This document shows, piece after piece, positions 1-8,549 of a DNA stretch of 64,000 bases. The position numbers and the translations under genes are program-made. Source of the DNA: Halarchaeum nitratireducens (GTDB lineage Archaea > Halobacteriota > Halobacteria > Halobacteriales > Halobacteriaceae); contig NZ_BMOQ01000004.1 of assembly GCF_014647155.1 (NCBI RefSeq), positions 310,001-374,000 on the forward strand, in the 5' to 3' direction. The notes beneath the pieces are model-generated. The model was not told the DNA's origin, made no database searches, and saw nothing but the letters and a program-made list of their open reading frames with translations. Position 1 is the first letter of the stretch, and each line of letters begins with the position of its first letter.

Positions 1-77
1 GGCCCGAGACCGATGATCGAGACAGTCACGCGACGGACGACACGCACCGAGACGACGACTACGCACGGTCGCGCGCC

Positions 78-1157
78 ATGAGCGACCTCACGACGTTCCT
101 CGACGGGTTCGACGAGCGGGACTGGCAGACGGCCACCGCCGCGGACGGCCCGGTGCGGTTCGCCATGGTCGGCGTCGGCTGGTGGGTGACCGATCAGGCC
201 GCGCCCGCCGTCACCGCGAGCGAGCTCTGCGAGACGACCGCTCTCGTCTCGCGCGGCAAGGAGAAAGCCGCGGCGGCCGCCGCTGATCTCGGCGTCGAGC
301 ACGGCCTCTCCAGCAAGGAGTTCCGCGACGGCGTCGCCGCCGAGGACTACGACGCCGTCTACGTCTGCACGCCGAACGCCACGCACCTCGAAACCGTCGA
401 GGCGGCCGCGGAGCTCGGCAAGCCCGTGCTCTGCGAGAAGCCCATGGAGGCCTCGACGGAGCGCGCCGAGGCGATGGTCGAGGCCTGCGAGGCCGCAGAC
501 GTCCCGCTGATGATCGCCTACCGGATGCAGACCGATCCCGCCGTCCGCCGGGCGCGCGAGCTCGTTTCGGCGGGTGCCGTCGGAGACGTCGCGCACGTCC
601 ACGGCCACATGAGCCAGTCGCTGCTGCGCGACATCTTCTCCGACCCCGACCAGTGGCGCCTGAACCCCGACCTCGCCGGCCCGGGCGCCTCCGTCACGGA
701 CCTCGGCGTCTACCCGCTCAACACGACGCGCTTCGTCCTCGACGCCGACCCGCTCGCCGCCCAGTCCATGCTCTACAGCGAGCACGAGGGCTTCGAGGAC
801 GTACCCGACGAGCGCGCGGCGTTCACCGTCCGCTTCCCCGACGGCGTCTTCGCGTCCTTCTCCGCGAGCCAACGGGCCCACGAGACCGGCTTCCTCCGAA
901 TCGTCGGCACCGAGGGCGAAATCGCCCTCGACCCCGCCTTCTTCAACCGAAACGACGCCGGCCTCACCGTCGCGCGCGGCGATCAGACGGCCGACATCGA
1001 CTTCGACTCCGTCGACCAGATGGAAGAGGAGTTCGACTACTTCGCCGATCGACTCCTCACGGGCCGCAAGATCTACCCGGACGGCACGCACGGCGTCACC
1101 GACATCCGCGCCGTCGAAGCGATTCTCGCCGGTGAGACGGCGACGCGCTCGCTCTGA
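78..1157 (+). CDS. Gfo/Idh/MocA family sugar dehydrogenase, probable NADP-dependent D-xylose 1-dehydrogenase (XacA-like)
   Basis: The 359-residue protein has the two-domain Gfo/Idh/MocA architecture. A nucleotide-binding glycine loop GVGWW lies at about residues 32-36, the family signature EKP at 120-122, and a C-terminal alpha/beta substrate domain follows. The N-terminal part closely resembles what I recall of haloarchaeal XacA, which oxidises D-xylose to xylonolactone in the oxidative pentose pathway. The start ATG forms ATGA with a stop in another frame at 79-81, so it may be translationally coupled to an upstream gene cut by the window edge. The same frame is also open back to base 3, so a longer N-terminus cannot be excluded. 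The family is certain; the xylose specificity is inferred, and glucose-fructose-type relatives are the alternative. Confidence 0.8.
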   Translation: MSDLTTFLDGFDERDWQTATAADGPVRFAMVGVGWWVTDQAAPAVTASELCETTALVSRGKEKAAAAAADLGVEHGLSSKEFRDGVAAEDYDAVYVCTPNATHLETVEAAAELGKPVLCEKPMEASTERAEAMVEACEAADVPLMIAYRMQTDPAVRRARELVSAGAVGDVAHVHGHMSQSLLRDIFSDPDQWRLNPDLAGPGASVTDLGVYPLNTTRFVLDADPLAAQSMLYSEHEGFEDVPDERAAFTVRFPDGVFASFSASQRAHETGFLRIVGTEGEIALDPAFFNRNDAGLTVARGDQTADIDFDSVDQMEEEFDYFADRLLTGRKIYPDGTHGVTDIRAVEAILAGETATRSL

Positions 1158-1170
1158 GACCCGGACCCGC

Positions 1171-2208
1171 TCAGGCGAGCGAGTAGACGTGTTCGAGGTA
1201 GACGTCCCGGACCCGATCGCCCCAGTTGTGCGTGTAGGTGTCGATGACGTCCGCGGCGACGTCGCCGCGGAGGTACTTCACGACGCCCCGATCCCCCGTC
1301 CGGTCACGGAGGTGCGTCGTGAAGAAGTGCCGGAAGTAGTGGGGGGTGACGTTCTCGCTCGCGCCGCCGCCCGTCCGGTACCACCCGACCTCACGGGCGT
1401 AGCCGGTCACCGTCTCGCGCACCATCTCCGGGGTGAGACGGGCGCCCCACGCGTCCCGCGTCGAGCAGAACAGCGGCTCCGCCGCCGATCGCGCGTCCGG
1501 GCGGACGGCCAGCCACGTCGCGAGCGCGTCGCGTAACTCCGGATCGACCGGGAGGAGCGTCACGCGCTTGCGCTTGTTCGACGCCGATCGCACCTCGCCG
1601 TTCGTCGCCTCGCCCGCCGAGACCTCGGGGTCGACGAGGAGCGTGTCGGGTCGGCCGTCGAGTCGCCCGCGCGTCCCGAGTGCGGGGTAGGCGTCCCGAG
1701 CGCCCCCGTGCGCGAGGTTCACGTCCCGCAGGTCGAGGTTACAGAGCTCGCCGACGCGCAGACCGGTCTTGAGGAGCGTGAGGAGCACCGCGCGATCCCC
1801 CGGATGCGTGATCCCGTCGAGAAACGCCCGCATCCGCGGCACCGATATCTCCCGTCTCGTCGGGTCGGCATCGATCGTCTCGTCCATCTCCTCGACGACG
1901 AGCGTCATCGGGTTCGCCTCGAACGCGCCCACCTGCGTCATGTACGCGTAGAAGCGATTGCAGTACGACGCGTAGGTCGCCACCGTCGACTCGGCGTACT
2001 CCTCGCGCAGCGACGCGACCCACGCGAGACAGGCGCGTCGGTCCGCCGCCGCGGGACCCGGGACGCCGCGCTCGGCGAGGAACGCCTCGAACCCACGGAG
2101 GACGCGCTCGTAGGCCGCGCGCGTCCGCTCGTGCTTGCCGTGATACCCCATGTCTTCGAGGAAGTACGCGACGGGGTCGCCGACGTCGTCCGCCTCCGCC
2201 CCGCTCAT
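1171..2208 (-). CDS. Tyrosine recombinase/integrase (XerC/D-like)
   Basis: The 345-residue protein has an N-terminal SAM-like core-binding domain (about 10-110) and a C-terminal catalytic domain. The catalytic residues are visible: Arg151 in the KTGLRVGEL motif, an HxxR box at His290-Arg293, and the nucleophile Tyr325 in DTYTHNW. Its start codon overlaps the stop of the upstream DUF5805 gene by 4 nt, so the two are co-translated. It is full length and intact. No phage genes, tRNA or att-like repeats adjoin it, which favours a resident chromosomal recombinase over a recent integrase. I recall the DUF5805-integrase pairing in other haloarchaeal chromosomes, but its function is unknown to me. 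Confidence 0.85.
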   Translation of the reverse strand: MSGAEADDVGDPVAYFLEDMGYHGKHERTRAAYERVLRGFEAFLAERGVPGPAAADRRACLAWVASLREEYAESTVATYASYCNRFYAYMTQVGAFEANPMTLVVEEMDETIDADPTRREISVPRMRAFLDGITHPGDRAVLLTLLKTGLRVGELCNLDLRDVNLAHGGARDAYPALGTRGRLDGRPDTLLVDPEVSAGEATNGEVRSASNKRKRVTLLPVDPELRDALATWLAVRPDARSAAEPLFCSTRDAWGARLTPEMVRETVTGYAREVGWYRTGGGASENVTPHYFRHFFTTHLRDRTGDRGVVKYLRGDVAADVIDTYTHNWGDRVRDVYLEHVYSLA

Positions 2209-2600
2209 TCGCCGTCACCCCGGAGGACGTAGCCGCCATCGCGCGGGCTGTACTTCACGACGCCGCGCTCCGTGAGGCCGTCCAGCGTCCCCTCCAAGCG
2301 CTCCTCGAAGTCGCCGGCGAGCGCGTCGACGAGCGTCTCCCATCCCGCGACGTCGCGCTCACGGAGTTCGTCGAGCACCCGCCGTTCCAGCGACGGTCCC
2401 GCGTCGTCGGCGTGGCCGCCCCCGTCGTCGGTGTCGTCGTCATCGAGGCCGAGCTCGCGGACCCCGGCTTGCACCATCAGGCGAACGAACTCGCTCTGCG
2501 AGACGTCCATCTCTTCGGCGCGCTCGACCCACTCCTCCTTCTGGTAGCGCGGCACGTACGTCTTCACCGAGACGCGCTCGTCGCCGCTCACGCGCACCAC
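2205..2600 (-). CDS. DUF5805 family protein, ribbon-helix-helix plus winged-helix-like
   Basis: The 131-residue acidic protein has an N-terminal part (about 8-50) that reads like a ribbon-helix-helix DNA-binding segment, with a strand followed by two helices containing SQSEFVRLMV. An Asp/Gly-rich linker (about 53-68) leads to a C-terminal winged-helix-like module (about 70-130) ending in GVVKYSPRDGGYVLRG. It is encoded directly upstream of the tyrosine recombinase with an ATGA overlap. It is therefore probably an accessory DNA-binding or directionality factor for that recombinase. The family name is from memory; the role is inferred. Confidence 0.75.
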   Translation of the reverse strand: MVRVSGDERVSVKTYVPRYQKEEWVERAEEMDVSQSEFVRLMVQAGVRELGLDDDDTDDGGGHADDAGPSLERRVLDELRERDVAGWETLVDALAGDFEERLEGTLDGLTERGVVKYSPRDGGYVLRGDGE

Positions 2601-3018
2601 CGCCGCGACGGTGGTAGATTCTCCGACACTTCGTGAAGATTGACGCCGACGCGGCTTCCAGACGTCGAATACTCGGGATCCAACGATCCGACTTTCGATT
2701 CAGTTCCGTCGAGTGCCGTTCTCGGTCCGTGACCCCTACCCGATACGGTTCGAGGACGGGGATGCGTCGCTTGAGCAGTCATCGGTCGTCGTTGTCGGTG
2801 CGTCACGAGCCACGACCAAGAAGGTATCTCCGAAAGTGCGGATAAATACACTTATCCTCGAAGCTAGCACTCTGTTGCCGCCGTGTTGTGGGCCTACAGA
2901 AGTGCATATTCTCTATGTGGTTCCACAGAGACGGATTACGAGACAGCGTTCGTAGTTCTACTCTCCCGCATCTGTTGGATCTCCGTGGACCGGTTCGCAC
3001 GGCGGCCGGAGCGATCGC
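2601..3018. other. Gene-free interval between DUF5805 and ubiB-like gene
   Basis: About 420 bases without a convincing gene. Short open frames here have no recognisable domain and no consistent codon pattern. The stretch is richer in A+T than its neighbours, especially at 2820-2960. It contains the inverted repeat described separately at 2840-2857, and may carry the promoter of the minus-strand recombinase operon or be a relic. Confidence 0.5.
2840..2857. repeat. Perfect 6-bp inverted repeat, operator-like
   Basis: GGATAA and TTATCC are separated by ATACAC in an AT-rich patch within an otherwise GC-rich gap. The arrangement fits a dimer-binding operator or a small hairpin. No gene start lies within 200 bases on either strand, so its target is unclear. 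Confidence 0.35.
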
Positions 3019-4716
3019 TCACCGTCGCCCGCGGTTCTCCAGCGATCGCTGAGCCACCTGCCCGGCCTCGCGGACGGCACGCTGGCGACCGGAGGAACCG
3101 AACGACCGATAGAGGAGACCGAGGACCCCGAGCGTCGCGGTCCCGACCGCGATGGTCGCGTCCGTCAGCGCGGCGGTGTAACAGAGCGTCGTCACGACGA
3201 CGCCGGCGCTCGCGGCGACGCCAAGGACGACGCGGCGTGCGAGACGGCGGAGGACGTCGTTCTCGTCCGCGACGTCGGTGCGGACGGTGAGGTCGTCCCG
3301 ATCGGCGCGATCGAGCGTCCGTTCGAGTTTCTGCGGGATGTCGAGGGCCGCGCGCGCGGACGCGGCGACGTCGTCACCGGCGTCCCCCAACAGCGCCTCG
3401 ATGCGTTCGCGGGGGTCCTCGGGTTCGGTCTCGACGGCGTCCTCGACGACCGCGACGAAGTCGAAGTCGGGGTCGAGGGTGAGACAGACGCCTTCGAGGA
3501 CGGTCGCGACGCGGACGACGAGGGCGAGGTCGCGCGGCATCCGGAAGGGAAGGTCGTGGAGCGTCCCCTCGAAGCCCGCGACGAGGTCGCGGACCTGCGC
3601 GCGCTCCACGCGCTCACCGTGGAGGTGCTCGACGGCGAGCGAGAGGACGTCGGTGACGAACTGCCGGTCAGCCGCGGGATCGAGCGCGCCCATGGCGACG
3701 AAGGCGTCGACGACGCCCTCGATGTCGTCGTTCGCCACCGCGAGGTAGCACTCCCGTAGGTGTCCGCGACGCTCGGCGTCGAGCGTCCCGCTCATTCCGA
3801 AGTCGTAGAAGACGAGGGTCCCGTCGTCCTGCACGGCGAGATTGCCCGGATGCGGATCGGCGTGGAAGACGCCGTCCTCGACGAGCATTCCGATGTAGCA
3901 GCGTTCGAGTCGCTCGGCGAGTGCCGCCCGGTCGATCCCCATCGCGTCGAGCGCGTCGACGTCGTCGATCTTCGTCCCCTCCACGTAGTGCATCGTCAGC
4001 ACGCGGTCGGTCGATCGTTCGGGGACGGACGCCGGGACGACGACGTCCGGGTCGTCCGCGAGGTTCCCGCGCACGGTTTCGAGGACCTCGCGCTCGTGTT
4101 CGTAGTCCATCTCGTCGCGGATCGTTTCAGCGAACTCCGTGGTGACGTTCGAGAGCGTGAACCGCTGGGCCGGCGGCGCGCTTCGGACGAGCAGGGGGAA
4201 GAGCGTCCGAACGACGCGGAGGTCGGCGTCGACGAGCGCCTCGACGCCGGGACGCCGGACCTTGACGGCGACGCGCTCGCCCTCGTAGGTGGCGGTGTAC
4301 ACCTGCCCGAGGCTCGCGCCGCTGATCGCAGCGGTATCGAAGTCGTCGAACGCTTCCTCGATGGGGCCGACCTCGGCCGCCACCACCTCGCGCGCGTCGT
4401 TCCAGTCGGCCGGCGGGACGTCGTCTTGGAGCCGCGCCAGCTCCTCGACGTACGCCGGTGGGAGGACGTCCGGGCGCGTCGAGAGGAGCTGACCGAGCTT
4501 GATGAACGTCGGCCCGAGCGAGACGAGGGTCTCGCGGAGCGCGGCGGCGCGTCGTTCACGCGTCGCCTCCGAGACGTCGCGTGAGCCGCCGAAGAGGAGG
4601 AACCGCCGCCGATCGCGGTAGTACGCGAGGGCGAACGGCGTGAACGCGACGACGACGGCGACGAAACGCCGACCGGCGAGCAGCGCGCGCCGGAGGGGCC
4701 CGAGTTCACGAGGCAT
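3019..4716 (-). CDS. ABC1/UbiB (AarF) family atypical kinase
   Basis: The 565-residue protein belongs to the ABC1/ADCK/UbiB family of atypical protein kinase-like ATPases that support isoprenoid quinone metabolism. Visible family features are the glycine/alanine-rich loop GASLGQVYTA replacing the kinase P-loop, the Lys in VAVKVRRPG, the catalytic segment FHADPHPGN and the metal-binding FYDFG. A hydrophobic C-terminal hairpin (about the last 70 residues) is probably a membrane anchor. I chose the ATG at 4714-4716, which gives MPRELGPLRR; upstream residues in the same frame have non-protein-like composition. A menaquinone operon lies elsewhere in this window, consistent with but not proof of a quinone role. 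Confidence 0.85.
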   Translation of the reverse strand: MPRELGPLRRALLAGRRFVAVVVAFTPFALAYYRDRRRFLLFGGSRDVSEATRERRAAALRETLVSLGPTFIKLGQLLSTRPDVLPPAYVEELARLQDDVPPADWNDAREVVAAEVGPIEEAFDDFDTAAISGASLGQVYTATYEGERVAVKVRRPGVEALVDADLRVVRTLFPLLVRSAPPAQRFTLSNVTTEFAETIRDEMDYEHEREVLETVRGNLADDPDVVVPASVPERSTDRVLTMHYVEGTKIDDVDALDAMGIDRAALAERLERCYIGMLVEDGVFHADPHPGNLAVQDDGTLVFYDFGMSGTLDAERRGHLRECYLAVANDDIEGVVDAFVAMGALDPAADRQFVTDVLSLAVEHLHGERVERAQVRDLVAGFEGTLHDLPFRMPRDLALVVRVATVLEGVCLTLDPDFDFVAVVEDAVETEPEDPRERIEALLGDAGDDVAASARAALDIPQKLERTLDRADRDDLTVRTDVADENDVLRRLARRVVLGVAASAGVVVTTLCYTAALTDATIAVGTATLGVLGLLYRSFGSSGRQRAVREAGQVAQRSLENRGRR

Positions 4717-5633
4717 CGTCTCACGTTCGCTCGCGCCGAATAAAGTAGTGGCGGAGGTTCCGCGCGGGCGTTCGACGGCTGATCGGTGTTCGCGGCGTCC
4801 GGCGTCGCTCTCGACGTCTCGGCGGTGTCGCACACCCCACTCGTAAATCTCATTACGCTATATCGAATGAGTCCGGTCGGTATCGGGCGGACGACCGGGA
4901 CCGCACTCCGACTATCGCGACACGGTAGCGACGGCGCGGTCGTCGAAGCGCGCGGTGCGACCAGCTACGACGCGTCCGTCGCGTTCGCGCTGTGGGACGT
5001 GCTCGTCGGACCGGATGGCGAGGTGCCGCCGCCGTTAATCGAGACGGTGGTTCGGCGTGCCGAAACGAGATCGTGGTCGTCGCGGACCGTTCTCCGGTGA
5101 GCAGTGCGTCGCGTCGGAGTCGACGATCCGGTGCAGTCGCGGGAGGTCGGTGGTCTCTCGGTCCGTCGCGGCGGCGATCCCTCGACGAGGCCGTCGACAC
5201 CATTCAGACGGAGCACGACGATCGCACGCGGTCGCTTCGAACGCACCGTGCGGACTCGATCCGACAGCCGACGACACGGAGATCAGCCGACTACTGTTGG
5301 TGGATCGTGAGGCGGTCCCGGTCGGTTCGGTCACCGAGACCAGCGGGGACGGTCGGGAACACGAACGGGGCGTCTTCGGCCGCGGGTTCCACGACGGACT
5401 GGTCACGATCGTCCGGCGGCTGATGGCTACAGGATTATTGCGTGACGACGATCCGAGGAACGACAGTGGGGACTGACCACCGGCGTGCTTGGTGTCGCCT
5501 CGGTGTTAGGAAGACGCCCGCGCTTGCCCCGTCGGTATCGTCCTCCTGACGTTCGTGACCGTATCCGTCGGTCGAAACCCACTTCTCTCCGGCACGTTTT
5601 GGAGGCCGATATGTGTACACGGAGGGGTCGGCG
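4717..5633. other. Gene-poor interval upstream of trkA, possible relics
   Basis: About 0.9 kb with no recognised gene. Two plus-strand open frames have a haloarchaeal-looking codon pattern for part of their length. One is 4867-5100 (77 residues from ATG at 4867, just after the AT-rich stretch TACGCTATATCGA). The other is a frame open to the stop at 5474-5476 whose last 60 codons look more protein-like than the rest. They lie in different frames and match no family I know. They could be a short orphan gene followed by a frameshifted remnant. The last 50 bases hold the likely trkA leader and ribosome-binding site. Confidence 0.4.
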
Positions 5634-6971
5634 ATGCGCGTGCTGATCGTCGGGGCCGGCGAGGTCGGTTCGAGCATCGCCGCGAGCCTCGCGGAGAGCC
5701 ACGAGGTCGTCGTCGTCGACGTGGACTCCGAGCGCGTTGAGCAGTTGACTTACGAACACGACGTGCTGACGGTCGAGGGAGACGGGGCGTCGCTCGACAC
5801 GCTTCGAACGGCGGACGTCGGCAAAGCCGACATCGCCATCGCGTCGACGGACGACGACGAAACGAACCTGGCGATCTGTGGGACGGTGAAAACCGCGAGC
5901 GACGCGTTCACGATTGCGCGCGTGCAGAACCGCGCCTACCTAGAGACGTGGCGGCACTCACAGGGCGTCTTTGGCGTCGATTTCATGGTCTGTACGGATC
6001 TGCTGACCGCCCAGTCTATCGTCCGCATCGTCGGCCTCCCGACGGCACGCGACGTCGACCCGTTCGCGGGCGGGCGCGTACAGATGGCCGAGTTCGAGGT
6101 CACCGAGGGGAGCCCCCTCGCCGGACAGACCGTCCAAGAAGCCGATCGTTTCGACGCGCTGACGTTCGCCGCCGTCATCCAGGGAGACGACGTCGAGATC
6201 GCTCGCGGCGACACCGCCATCGCTGCGGGCGACAAAGTCGTCGTCATCGGCCGACCCGGGAGCGTCGAGGCGTTCGCGGCCGCCGTCGTCCCCGAAGGGG
6301 GCGCGGAGGAGGTCGGAAACGTCGTCATCGTCGGTGGCAGTTCGGTGGGCGAACTCACGGGGCGGCTGCTCTCCGAGCGCGGGTTCGTCCCCCGGCTCAT
6401 CGAGCAGGATCCCGAGCGCGCTCGAGAACTCGCGGAGGCCCTTTCGAAGACCACCGTCCTTGAGCACGACGCGACGGACGCGGAGTTCCTCGAACGCGAG
6501 CACGTCGGCGAGGCCGGTCTCCTCGTCGCCGCGCTCGACAGCGACGAACGGAACCTCCTCGTCTCCCTACTCGCCAAACGCCTCGGCGTGAGTCGAACCG
6601 TTGCTATCGTGGACAACCCTGCGTACGTCGACCTCTTCGAAGCCGTCGGCGTCGACATCGCGATCAACCCGCGGGAGGTGACCGCCGAGGAGATCACGCG
6701 CTTCACCCGCGAGCGTCGCATGGAGAACGTCGCCATCGTCGAGCCGGGCGCGGCGGAAGTCCTCGAAGTGGAGATCGGTGAGGAAAGCGTGCTCGCCGGA
6801 CGTTCGATCCGCGAGGCGGTTGCCGACCTCCCGGACGGCGTCGTCGTCGGCGCCATCACACGCGGCGGGGAGTTCGTAATGCCCCGCGGCGACACCGTCA
6901 TCCAAGTCGGCGACCACGTCGTCGCGTTCGTCCGCGAAGACGCACTCGACGCGGTGACCGCGACGATATGA
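5634..6971 (+). CDS. trkA: TrkA, potassium-uptake regulatory subunit with two RCK units
   Basis: The 445-residue cytoplasmic protein is a full-length TrkA made of two tandem RCK units. Rossmann-type RCK_N domains begin at about residue 3 (VGAGEVG) and about residue 224 (VIVGGSSVGEL). RCK_C domains follow at about 140-215 and 360-445. TrkA binds NAD(H)/ATP and gates the TrkH channel. I start at ATG 5634 because the glycine loop lies right after it and GGAGG lies about 10 nt upstream; seven upstream in-frame codons look like leader. The stop overlaps the trkH start (ATGA), so the two are a single translational unit. Confidence 0.93.
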   Translation: MRVLIVGAGEVGSSIAASLAESHEVVVVDVDSERVEQLTYEHDVLTVEGDGASLDTLRTADVGKADIAIASTDDDETNLAICGTVKTASDAFTIARVQNRAYLETWRHSQGVFGVDFMVCTDLLTAQSIVRIVGLPTARDVDPFAGGRVQMAEFEVTEGSPLAGQTVQEADRFDALTFAAVIQGDDVEIARGDTAIAAGDKVVVIGRPGSVEAFAAAVVPEGGAEEVGNVVIVGGSSVGELTGRLLSERGFVPRLIEQDPERARELAEALSKTTVLEHDATDAEFLEREHVGEAGLLVAALDSDERNLLVSLLAKRLGVSRTVAIVDNPAYVDLFEAVGVDIAINPREVTAEEITRFTRERRMENVAIVEPGAAEVLEVEIGEESVLAGRSIREAVADLPDGVVVGAITRGGEFVMPRGDTVIQVGDHVVAFVREDALDAVTATI

Positions 6972-8509
6972 GCTCGACACTCCGAGTCGACTGGCGCGCA
7001 AGCGTCAGCCTCACCGGTCGCGTCGTCAGGTGGCTCACCGTCCCAATGCTGTTCCCGCTCGCGCTCGCGCTCTTCTACGGGCGCGGGCTGAAGGCGATCC
7101 TCCCCGCGATCGCCATCGCGTTCGTCGTCGGCTGGGGGCTCGAACGCCTCCACTCCGATCCGGCGGCCGCGCTCGGCGCGCGCGAGGGTTTCCTCATGGT
7201 CGCGCTCACGTGGCTCCTCATCAGCGTCGTCGGCGCCCTCCCGTACATCTTCGAGGGGAGTTTCACCGCCTACGGTGCGACGTCAACGCTCCGGCTCCCC
7301 GTGAACGCGCTCTTCGAGACGATGAGCGGCTTCACCACCACCGGGTCGACGGTCATGGGCGACATCAGCTTCGAGACGCATTCGCGCGCGCTCATGATGT
7401 GGCGTCAGGAGACGCAGTGGCTCGGCGGAATGGGTATCGTCGTCCTCGCGGTCGCCATCCTCCCCGAACTCTCCGTCGGCGGCGCCCAGCTGATGGACGC
7501 GGAAGCGCCCGGACCGGGCATCCAGAAGCTCACGCCGCGCATCGCGGAGACGGCGCGCGCGCTCTGGGGGATGTATATCGGCCTCACCGTCCTCGAAATC
7601 GTCGGCCTCTACGGCTTCCATCAGCTCGGGATGGCGCCCGAGATGACGCTGTACAACGCCGTCGCGCACGGGTTCACGACGATGCCGACCGGCGGGTTCT
7701 CCCCGGAAGCGCGCTCCATCGAGGCGTTCACCGCCGTCGTCCAGTGGTTCATCATTCCGTTCATGGTCGCGGCCGGGACGAACTTCGCGCTCTTCTGGCA
7801 CGTCTGGAACCGCGACTTCAACGTCGTCTGGGACGACATCGAGTTCAAGACGTACCTCGGCGCGATAGGCGTCCTCACGGCGATCACCGCCGGTCTCCTC
7901 TTCACGACGCCGGGCTTCGACATGCTGACCAACGCGCTCGAACCGTCGCTTCGCCACGCCACCTTCCAAATCGCCTCCATCGTGACGACCACCGGATACG
8001 CGAGCATGGACTTCAACAACTGGGGGCAACACGCCAAGTACGTCCTGCTGTTCGCGATGTTCATCGGCGGGTCGGCGGGGAGCACCGGTGGCGGCATCAA
8101 GATCATCCGCTGGGTGGTGATTCTGAAGACGCTGCGTCGCGAACTGTTCACCGCCGTCCACCCCGAGGCGGTTCGTCCCGTCCGCCTCGGCTCGACGGTC
8201 ATCGACGAGGACGCGATTCGCGGCATCTACGCCTTCACGCTCCTCTACCTCGTCATCTTCGCGTTCGGAACCCTCGTCGTCCTCCTCGTCGGCGTTCCCG
8301 GCCAAGAGCTCTCCGCGTTCGAGGCGACGAGCGCCGTCGCGGCGACCCTCGGCAACGTCGGGCCGGGTGTCGGCATCGTCGGCCCGATGAACAGCTTTCT
8401 GCCGTTCCCACGGGCCTCGAAGCTCCTCATGGTGTTCTTCATGTGGGTCGGCCGCCTCGAGATCTTCCCGGTGCTCGTGCTCCTCACGCACGCCTACTGG
8501 CGGAGCTGA
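6968..8509 (+). CDS. trkH: TrkH family potassium-uptake channel, first copy
   Basis: The 513-residue polytopic membrane protein has the four-fold TrkH/KtrB repeat. The pore-loop filter segments are visible in order: GFTTTGST, GFTTMPTGGFS, IVTTTGYAS and TLGNVGPGVG, each carrying the expected filter glycine. About 10-12 hydrophobic segments span the protein. It forms the ion path for K+ accumulation, which is central to the salt-in strategy of haloarchaea. It is coupled to trkA by a 4-nt overlap and followed after 40 nt by a second trkH, so the locus may build two channels of different affinity. Confidence 0.93.
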   Translation: MSSTLRVDWRASVSLTGRVVRWLTVPMLFPLALALFYGRGLKAILPAIAIAFVVGWGLERLHSDPAAALGAREGFLMVALTWLLISVVGALPYIFEGSFTAYGATSTLRLPVNALFETMSGFTTTGSTVMGDISFETHSRALMMWRQETQWLGGMGIVVLAVAILPELSVGGAQLMDAEAPGPGIQKLTPRIAETARALWGMYIGLTVLEIVGLYGFHQLGMAPEMTLYNAVAHGFTTMPTGGFSPEARSIEAFTAVVQWFIIPFMVAAGTNFALFWHVWNRDFNVVWDDIEFKTYLGAIGVLTAITAGLLFTTPGFDMLTNALEPSLRHATFQIASIVTTTGYASMDFNNWGQHAKYVLLFAMFIGGSAGSTGGGIKIIRWVVILKTLRRELFTAVHPEAVRPVRLGSTVIDEDAIRGIYAFTLLYLVIFAFGTLVVLLVGVPGQELSAFEATSAVAATLGNVGPGVGIVGPMNSFLPFPRASKLLMVFFMWVGRLEIFPVLVLLTHAYWRS

Positions 8510-8516
8510 GACGTAT

Positions 8517-8525
8517 CCTTTTAGC
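8517..8525 (+). promoter_or_regulatory. TATA-like box for second trkH
   Basis: CCTTTTAGC is centred about 29 bp before the ATG at 8550, the spacing expected for a leaderless haloarchaeal transcript. It lies in the 40-bp gap between the two trkH genes, so the second half of the locus can probably be transcribed independently. Confidence 0.5.
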
Positions 8526-8549
8526 TCCGGCGACGAATAGGGCCAACGA

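Noticed and set aside
653-1135. Overlapping open frame inside the XacA-like gene on the same strand
   Set aside because: It is Arg/Pro-rich and lacks domains, as expected for an alternate frame of a GC-rich gene; the 359-residue gene explains the region.
1171-2600. Integrase and DUF5805 as an integrated element
   Set aside because: No tRNA, att repeat, phage or plasmid genes adjoin them and base composition matches the chromosome, so I treat them as resident genes.
2713-2955. 80-residue frame in the gap after DUF5805
   Set aside because: The codon pattern and composition do not look like protein; no family features; no start signal.
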